A stretch of DNA of 64,000 bases from Ceratothoa steindachneri (lineage: Eukaryota > Arthropoda > Malacostraca > Isopoda > Cymothoidae): positions 4,207,886-4,271,885 of the forward strand of contig OZ018328.1 in the NCBI GenBank assembly GCA_963969495.1, in the 5' to 3' direction. Positions 56,067 through 64,000 of the stretch are shown here, in pieces. The notes beneath the pieces are model-generated. The model worked only from the letters and a program-made list of their open reading frames with translations. It was not told where the DNA came from and did not search any database. Every line of letters starts with the position of its first letter. The stretch's first letter is position 1. A program made the position numbers and the translations under genes.

Positions 56067-58731
56067 TGTTTAACATAACATAACATAACATAACATAACA
56101 TAATTACACGGATGACAAAAGCCACAAGGGCCTATCAAAGGTCATCCGCCTCCGTCAAAACCCACCCACAAAAAGCACCATCACCAGGGGAAGACAAAAT
56201 CAAAGTCCCCCACAATATAATATAACGGATGACAAAAGCCACAAGGGCTCATCATAGGTCATCCGAGTCAAGCGGCCTCTTTTTCAAGGCACCCAAACTC
56301 CCAGGAAAACTACATCCAGAGGATTGCATCCAGAAACAAGGGTATCACCAATCAAGGCTTGTCAAGAACTAAATCATGCAGCTATAGATATATACAAACA
56401 ATATTAATATATACAAAACTTAGGAACCATCACAACCTTCCCTTCCCATAAACTCATCCAACCTACTCTTAAATACATTTAGATTTGGACTACCTACTAC
56501 CCTCTGCGGCAATTTGTTCCAAAAGTCTACCACTCTATTGGTGAAAAAATATTTTCTTAAATCCAACCTACACCCTTGCTTTTTAATTTTCAAGTGGTGA
56601 CCTCTAGTCCGATTTCCATCATCTAACTCAAAAAACTTGCTAACATCCAATTTATCTATCCCGGAAAATTTTTTAAAGAGCTCAATCATATTCCCTCTCA
56701 CACACCTCCTTTCGAACGAGAACATATTTAATACCCTCAGTCTATCTTCATATTCAAGGTGCCTCAGGGAAGGAATAATCTTTGTTGCCCTCCGTTGCAC
56801 TGACTCAAGAAGGTTAATATCGTGTCTAAAATGTGGGGACCATGCCTGTATACAGTACTCTAGATGTGGCCTAACATAAGAGTTATAGAGTTTAAGAATA
56901 ACCTCCTTACTTTTGTAACTGACATTTCTCTTAATAAAACCCAGCACTCTATTTGCCCTATTTCTTGCTTCAATACACTGCTTAGAAAACCTTAATGACT
57001 TATCTATTACTACTCCTAGATCTTTCTCATCCTCTACTGAGCTCAGCCAATGCCCATCCATTTCATAGTTAAATTCTCTATTATCTTTTCCCATGTTAAT
57101 AACTTTGCACTTATCAAGGTTGAAAGTCATTTGCCACTTATGTGCCCAGGATAACAATTTATTTAAATCCCCCTGCACTTTAAAATTATCATCAATATCT
57201 TTAACTACAGCTGTTAATTTGGTATCATCCGCAAAAATTGACACTTTATTATTAACTGCCTCCCCAAGATCGTTTATATAGATGACAAATAATAATGGAC
57301 CGAGAAGTGATCCCTGAGGAACCCCACTGATAACATCCCTCCACTCTGACTTTACACCATTTAGCACTACCCTTTGCTTCCTGTCTTTCAGCCACTCAGC
57401 TATCCAATTTGAAACACCCCCACATATCCCAATCACTTTTAATTTATGAACTAGTCTCCTATGTGGTACCTTATCAAATGCTTTACTAAAATCTAAGTAA
57501 ATTATATCTGCATTCTCTCCCTTATCTACTTGATCTGTTACAAACTCCAGAAAGTCTAGTAAGTTAGTCAAACATGATCTACCTGATCTAAACCCATGCT
57601 GAGCATCGCTGATTAACCCACCCCCCCTCTCTAGATGTTGGCAAATCCCTTTTTTAACTATTTTCTCAAGAATTTTACAGACTACAGGAGTTAGGCTAAC
57701 CGGTCTAAAGTTATTTGGATCCTCTTTACTACCCTTCTTGAAAATGGGGACTACATTCGCTCTCTTCCAATCATCCTGTATTTCTCCATATTCCAGTGAC
57801 CTAGTATATAACTTCTCCAGAGCTATTGAGATACTTTCTACCCCTTCTTTAAGTATCCTAGAATGAATATTATCAGGGCCGGAGGCCTTGGTAGTATCTA
57901 AATCACCTATTAGTCCTTTTATCATCCTCCGATCCACACAAATGTTAGTAAACACCTCTTTTCCTGACCTATGAGTACTATACATAGGACTATTTAGTTT
58001 CTCTTTTGTAAATACTGATGCAAAATGACCATTTAGTACCTCAACTATTTCCTCATCAGTTTCTCTCACAAACCCTTCATATTTGATAGGTCCTATTTTA
58101 ACTCTGCCAGACTTGTTATTAATTTTATAGTAACTAAAGAACTTTCTAGGATCTTTGTTGCTATCCTGAGCTAATTTAATTTCTGACACCCTTTTGTTCT
58201 TCTTTATAATCTTATTTAACTCATTCCTAGCTATTCTATAATCACTTAAATTTTGAATATTATTTTCTACCTGTAATTTTTTATATACCCTTTTCTTCTC
58301 TGAAATTTTTCTAGCTATCTCCTGATTCCACCATAATGGTTTCCTACTTTTGTTCCTAATGGCCTTTATTGGGATACATTGTTCTTGGACTACATTTATT
58401 ATATGCTTGAAAGTATCCCACATCCCATAAGCATTTTTACCTCTGAATTCTATATCCCAGTCTTCCAAATTTAGCAAGCTTCGAAGTTTTACATAATCTT
58501 CCTTATGAAAATTTGGAACTTTTTCAGCATTCTCAGTTATTTTACCCTTCTCAATTCCCAAGCTAAAACGAACTATCTGATGGTCACTATTTCCCAATGC
58601 TTTCCCAATAGTCAATTCTTGAACTAAATGATCACTGTTAGAAAGTACTAAAGTTAATATATTGTCCCCCCTCGTTGGCTCATTAACAAATTGATTCAAA
58701 AAATTATCCTCAAAACATTCTATGGTTCTCT
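56067..58731 (-). mobile_element. CR1 LINE inserted in PLE-B1, long open ORF2
   Basis: It is a 5'-truncated CR1 element. On the minus strand the ORF is followed by a short 3'UTR and a tail of TTATG repeats (56070-56105 on this strand as AACAT repeats). PLE-B1 sequence continues on both sides, as judged by comparison with PLE-B2. The left and right junctions show no clear target duplication. Confidence 0.92.
56420..58699 (-). CDS. CR1 ORF2, RT domain, 759 open codons, 5' truncated
   Basis: The frame begins at the end of the APE endonuclease (FVNEPTRGDNILTLVLSN, with NSDHQIVRFSL carrying the SDH motif, residues 1-50). RT follows: KASGPDNIHSRILKEGV (about residue 270), NFRPVSLTPVVCKILEKI, DAQHGFRSGRSCLTNLLDF, IIYLDFSKAFDKVPHRRLV, SGVPQGSLLGPLLFVIYIND and the catalytic FADDTKLTAVV (57221-57240). 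The CR1 C-terminal region is complete: VLKLYNSYVRPHLEYCIQAW-like text, LLESVQRRATKIIPSL, RTRGHHLKIKKQGCRLD and NVFKSRLDEFM. It is uninterrupted and looks recent, but it lacks the endonuclease N-terminus and any promoter. Met1 is an internal methionine, not a true start. Confidence 0.92.
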   Translation of the reverse strand: MNQFVNEPTRGDNILTLVLSNSDHLVQELTIGKALGNSDHQIVRFSLGIEKGKITENAEKVPNFHKEDYVKLRSLLNLEDWDIEFRGKNAYGMWDTFKHIINVVQEQCIPIKAIRNKSRKPLWWNQEIARKISEKKRVYKKLQVENNIQNLSDYRIARNELNKIIKKNKRVSEIKLAQDSNKDPRKFFSYYKINNKSGRVKIGPIKYEGFVRETDEEIVEVLNGHFASVFTKEKLNSPMYSTHRSGKEVFTNICVDRRMIKGLIGDLDTTKASGPDNIHSRILKEGVESISIALEKLYTRSLEYGEIQDDWKRANVVPIFKKGSKEDPNNFRPVSLTPVVCKILEKIVKKGICQHLERGGGLISDAQHGFRSGRSCLTNLLDFLEFVTDQVDKGENADIIYLDFSKAFDKVPHRRLVHKLKVIGICGGVSNWIAEWLKDRKQRVVLNGVKSEWRDVISGVPQGSLLGPLLFVIYINDLGEAVNNKVSIFADDTKLTAVVKDIDDNFKVQGDLNKLLSWAHKWQMTFNLDKCKVINMGKDNREFNYEMDGHWLSSVEDEKDLGVVIDKSLRFSKQCIEARNRANRVLGFIKRNVSYKSKEVILKLYNSYVRPHLEYCIQAWSPHFRHDINLLESVQRRATKIIPSLRHLEYEDRLRVLNMFSFERRCVRGNMIELFKKFSGIDKLDVSKFFELDDGNRTRGHHLKIKKQGCRLDLRKYFFTNRVVDFWNKLPQRVVGSPNLNVFKSRLDEFMGREGCDGS

Positions 58732-58734
58732 TGA

Positions 58735-58970
58735 ATATATTTTGCTACAAGGACGAGTAATTGGTGTCTGTTGAGGGTATAGTCTAAAATCTTTGTTTGC
58801 TTCTATCATTTTTCTGTTTAGGCAAGTTCCATGTATTTCTTGTGTATGTTTTTTAGGTGCACCATTGTTGAAGTGGTATGGCATTCTTCTTGATGGTGTG
58901 GTTTCGGTCATTCCGATATACGAGTTAGGTAAGAAAGAGCTCACAGTCTCTTAAGGTAAATGTTTACTCA
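58735..58970 (-). pseudogene. PLE-B1 GIY-YIG domain fragment
   Basis: On the minus strand YEYTFTLRDCE-like text is followed by SSFLPNSYIGMTETTPSRRM (YIG motif and the RR helix) and PYHFNNGAPKKHTQEIHG, a GIY-YIG core with conserved His. MIEANKDFRLYPQQTP lies near 58790. It is cut at the CR1 junction. The same sequence is in PLE-B2 at 60060-60310. Confidence 0.8.
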
Positions 58971-59149
58971 CATATCAGATGGGTCCTTTGTTTGGGTTGT
59001 TTGGGTCTGTGGTTATTTTTCATGAAAAGGGTCGATGTCCATCTATTATGATAGTAGATAGTTAGTGCGATCTTTTTTTTTAGGCATTCGTGGGGTTTAT
59101 TCCTTGGTAAATAATGTCCTTGATTGCTCTCCCGTCTGCAGGGTGTTCT

Positions 59150-60310
59150 ATCCTACTATATCAGTAAAATATTATTTCCATCCGTGCCTAACAAATACAG
59201 CCTCAAATCCTCGGCCGAAATGATCGCTTTCAGTTGGAATACCAAGGGCGGACATGAGGAAACTCCTACAAATCTGCACTTCAGAAGCTCCTTTCTATGG
59301 ACTTAATGGAAGTATATATCGTGAAGTTGATAGAGTCACTATGGGTTCTCCCTTGAGAGTTCTCTTTGCTAACTTCTATATAGGAGTGGTCGAAGAAAGG
59401 GTTTTCTCAAGAGTATCCAAGCCCCACATCTACTGCAGGTACACAGACGACATTTACATTAATGTACAAACAGAAGAGGAAATACATAAGCTGGAAAGAG
59501 CCTTTAAAGAATGTTCTTCCCTCAACTACACCATTGAAGAAAGCCAAAACAACCAATTACCACTTTAAGAATTCCTGACTACAAATATTAATGAAACAAT
59601 AGCGACAAAAGTAATGTTAGGCCCCCAATCCGGGACTTTGCATAAATGCAGACTGCGAATGCCCTAAACGCTACGGAACAAGCGTGATCACATCGTATAT
59701 TAACCGTGCTTTCACCCACTGCACTACATGGAAGGATACACACACAATGGACTCGAGAGAGCCATTCCGGTACTCGTTAACAACGGATTCTCTAATGAAG
59801 AAATACAGACAGCTATAAGAATTAAAATGGACCGATGGTACCTGTCAGGACCGCAGAAAACCGAAATACAGACAAGGAAAAAATTGTAGAACTCTTTTAC
59901 AAGAACACTATGAGCACAGAAAGAGCAATCAAGGACATTATTAACCGAGGAATAAAACCCACGAATGTCGAAAAAAATATCGCACTAACTATCTATTAGC
60001 ATAAATGACGAACATCGACCCTTTTCATGAAAAATAACCACAGACCTCCACCTCAACCCAAACAAAGGACCCATTTGATATGTGAGTACACATTTACCTT
60101 AGGAGACTGTGAGGCTCTTACCTAACTCGTATATCGGAATGACCGAAACCACACCATAAAGAAGAATGCCATACCACTTCAACAATGGTGCACCTAAAAA
60201 ACATACACAAGAAATACATGAAACTTAACTTAAAAGAAAAATGATGGAAGAAACATAATTTTCGACTATGCTCCCAACAGACGCCAATTAGTCCTCCTTG
60301 AAGCAATATA
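59150..60310 (+). pseudogene. PLE-B2 RT and GIY-YIG pseudogene
   Basis: RT: LLQICTSEAPFYGLNGSIYR and VTMGSPLRVLFANFYIG (59265-59390), active site HIYCRYTDDIYINVQTEEEI (Asp pair 59446-59451; YTDD in place of the usual YV/IDD). SSLNYTIEESQNNQLPL ends at a stop (59568). The linker contains NADCECPKRYGTSVITSYI and RAFTHCTTWKDTHT (59645-59745). GIY-YIG is recognisable at 60070-60200 (LICEYTFTLGDCEAL, YRNDRNHTIKKNAIPL, with the YIG motif shifted). There are many stops and shifts. Confidence 0.82.
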
Positions 60311-60620
60311 AATATATTAAATAAAACCAACTAAGTCTAAATATGCAATCTAACTCCTATGAAATCCTGTCAACTGCAAGACGAGAAAATCGAGGGACCA
60401 GGTACATTTAGAACAGCTGCCTCTAGTCACCTCTGGTAAGCTGCTTACCTTCCCCCCCACCCATACCCCCTGTCAGGCCACTCACTTACACTTTCTCGAC
60501 AAGTCCCTACCTGTACCTCCTAAGCCTTCTAGTTCGTATATACCTGTATACGTTACGTTGTCAGTTTTTCAACAGATTTTATATAACATATAAACTGGAA
60601 TACATGTATTAATTTCCCAT

Positions 60621-60666
60621 TTTAACTCTGAAGATGATACTAGTCGAATCGAAGCGCGTCAGTATA
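60621..60666 (+). ncRNA. Hammerhead ribozyme motif HHR-B2 (core mutated)
   Basis: CTGAAGA at 60628-60634, a stem II weakened at one pair (GATA/AATC), GAAG in place of GAAA (60651-60654), stem III around GCGC and a GTC cleavage triplet at 60658-60660 followed by AGT pairing with ACT. The GAAA to GAAG change should impair cleavage. Confidence 0.68.
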
Positions 60667-60862
60667 ATAAAAGAAAGTGCTGAGGTGCATTAATTTCCTT
60701 CCAATTTTATTCAATTAATAAATATCAATCTCTAATGAATTTCGGTCTGCTTTTCACGAGTTGAACAATGAAAAAAAAAGGCTAACATACGTAAGACAAA
60801 TCAAGAAGATTGAAAATAAAATCATTAACACGAGACTACCGGTTGCTTTCATAAAACGTGCC

Positions 60863-62347
<1,485 letters not shown>

Positions 62348-62350
<3 letters not shown>

Positions 62351-62675
62351 CTCAGGATGAAGGATATGAAGAAAAACGGGAAGTTCATTTAGTTTACATG
62401 ATTGTACGACGTTTCGGGTAAATGTCTCACCCATCTTCTGGTACTTGAAAAATGTAAATAAATTAATGAAAGGCTAATATTATACGTTAATAATTTATAC
62501 TTTCAGAATTTTTTTTACAAATTTTGGTTGTAGTAGATCGGTCGGACTTTTAATATGTACTGGTAAGGATAATGGGTCAGAGATGGTCTTTAGGATTTTG
62601 AAAGCTTCAATGGATAAATCAGTTTTTTCTTTCATCCTGCAAACTAAATTACAGCTCAATAGGAGAAACCCTTAT

Positions 62676-62678
<3 letters not shown>
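62348..62678 (-). mobile_element. Penelope-like element C, 3'UTR fragment
   Basis: A short non-coding piece is recognised by the hammerhead at 62402-62446 and by its position between TA arrays. No protein domain is left, apart from possible tail codons near 62580-62650 on the minus strand. Confidence 0.65.
62402..62446 (-). ncRNA. Hammerhead ribozyme motif HHR-C (one core change)
   Basis: On the minus strand: GTAC (stem I), C, AGAAGA in place of UGAAGA, stem II GGGT/ACCC, GAAAC, GTC triplet, then GTAC closing stem I. Everything fits except U4, which is A. Confidence 0.72.

Positions 62679-62737
<59 letters not shown>
62679..62737. repeat. (TA)n microsatellite
   Basis: About 58 bp of TA repeats. 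Confidence 0.96.

Positions 62738-63518
<781 letters not shown>

Positions 63519-63571
<53 letters not shown>
63519..63571. repeat. (TA)n microsatellite at the 3' end of PLE-E
   Basis: About 53 bp of TA repeats. Confidence 0.97.
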
Positions 63572-63574
<3 letters not shown>

Positions 63575-63607
63575 AGTGAAACCACTGTATAGGAGCATAG
63601 AATTTAT

Positions 63608-63657
63608 ATCCGAGACTAGTTTCGGTATGAAGTTTACCATACCCTCTTCAGTCGAAT
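63608..63657 (-). ncRNA. Hammerhead ribozyme HHR-E (type I, all core bases present)
   Basis: On the minus strand: ATTCGA (stem I), CTGAAGA, G, stem II GGTATG/CATACC (6 bp, 8-nt loop), GAAA, stem III AC/GT around TA, the GTC cleavage triplet, then TCGGAT closing stem I over 6 bp with one G-T pair. It is the best preserved of the hammerheads in the window and a good candidate for self-cleavage. Confidence 0.88.
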
Positions 63658-63740
63658 ACTGAGACTGGAATGAACAACACAAGTTACTAAATATCTCAAA
63701 ATCCAAGCAAAAGAAAAGAAAAAAACGGAGAAAAGGGTCA

Positions 63741-63992
63741 TTAATCAGGAAGTGTGGTTCTAAGATCATTAACTAAACTCTTTACAATCAGGTTCCAGGA
63801 ATAGGAGCTACATTTAAGTTGACCATTCGAAAGATTAAAATTGGTAATTTCTCCTATTAGTATTGATTCTACAATTTTTCTTTTACGGAAATCTTTACAA
63901 TTATATCTAATTTGGGCCTTTGAATAATCTATTTGGTGGTTGTAATTGTTAATATGGTTAAAAATACTTGATGACATAACCTTTGTGTTCAT
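63741..63992 (-). CDS. PLE-E GIY-YIG C-terminal fragment, open
   Basis: 83 open codons: SSSIFNHINNYNHQIDYSKA with the conserved His pair, RYNCKDFRKRKIVESILIGE with the catalytic Glu region, then TNFNLSNGQLKCS. It matches the same region in PLE-F (RRIAESSLISSVLNLNLSEG). It probably continues beyond the window; the apparent Met start is internal. Confidence 0.8.
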   Translation of the reverse strand: MNTKVMSSSIFNHINNYNHQIDYSKAQIRYNCKDFRKRKIVESILIGEITNFNLSNGQLKCSSYSWNLIVKSLVNDLRTTLPD

Positions 63993-64000
63993 ATATTCGT

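Larger units (their letters stand above)
55551..59142 (-). mobile_element. Penelope-like element B1, split by a CR1 insertion
   Basis: It is a minus-strand element matching PLE-B2 (59142-60866) over the GIY-YIG region, 3'UTR and hammerhead. Parts are 59142 to about 58731 (end of RT-linker and GIY-YIG) and about 56066-55551 (3'UTR and hammerhead), separated by CR1. Its 3' end touches the TA array at 55499-55550. Its 5' end meets the 5' end of B2 head to head near 59142. Confidence 0.87.
63572..64000 (-). mobile_element. Penelope-like element E, 3' part, cut by the window edge
   Basis: On the minus strand it enters from the window edge with the end of a GIY-YIG domain, then a 3'UTR with a well-preserved hammerhead, and ends at the TA array 36 bp beyond the motif. 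Confidence 0.88.

Overview
This is a repeat-dominated stretch of an animal genome. The element families (an I/Nimb-like LINE with RNase H, CR1, Penelope-like elements with GIY-YIG nuclease, Ty3/gypsy, hAT, a Tc1/mariner-like transposon with a DUF4817-type head), the very long (TA)n arrays and a techylectin-like fibrinogen pseudogene suggest an arthropod, most likely a decapod crustacean. The arthropod call is fairly safe; the decapod call is inference. No intact host gene was found. Almost every coding segment is a broken transposable element.

Layout: 1-12.3 kb is a head-to-tail array of five copies (a-e) of one non-LTR retrotransposon, here called LINE-A. 12.3-14.2 kb is AT-rich with a (TA)n tract. 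14.2-20.7 kb holds Ty3/gypsy fragments on both strands, ending in a 200-N assembly gap at 20734-20933. 21.8-25.3 kb holds direct repeats and a hAT transposase pseudogene, split by a 316-bp MITE with an 8-bp target duplication and by a CR1 fragment. 25.4-27.3 kb has two Tc1/mariner-like remnants. A gypsy element (about 27.4-35.8 kb) is cut inside its protease by a nearly full-length minus-strand LINE-A copy (f), bounded by a 12-bp target duplication. 36.2-40.3 kb is a (TA)n/(TATATG)n landscape with two Penelope-like elements and a foldback repeat. 40.3-43.4 kb carries LTR-retroelement remnants and a ~610-bp tandem duplication. 43495-52169 is a LINE-A composite (5' piece + full-length copy + 3' piece) flanked by one 13-bp target duplication. 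53.4-54.0 kb is the fibrinogen-domain pseudogene. 55.5-64 kb is a mosaic in which (TA)n arrays alternate with Penelope-like elements, a nested CR1, a tRNA-like element and a foldback repeat.

The most interesting biology: (1) Penelope-like 3' ends with recognisable type I hammerhead ribozyme motifs, each close to a (TA)n array; (2) LINE-A with a covarying 5' hairpin, a conserved double hairpin at its 3' end, concatenated copies, and repeated loss of the last RNase H catalytic aspartate; (3) inverted-repeat elements inside TA arrays, one holding half of a class II tRNA-like sequence in its loop. LINE-A is the only family here with many copies close enough in sequence to suggest relatively recent mobility.
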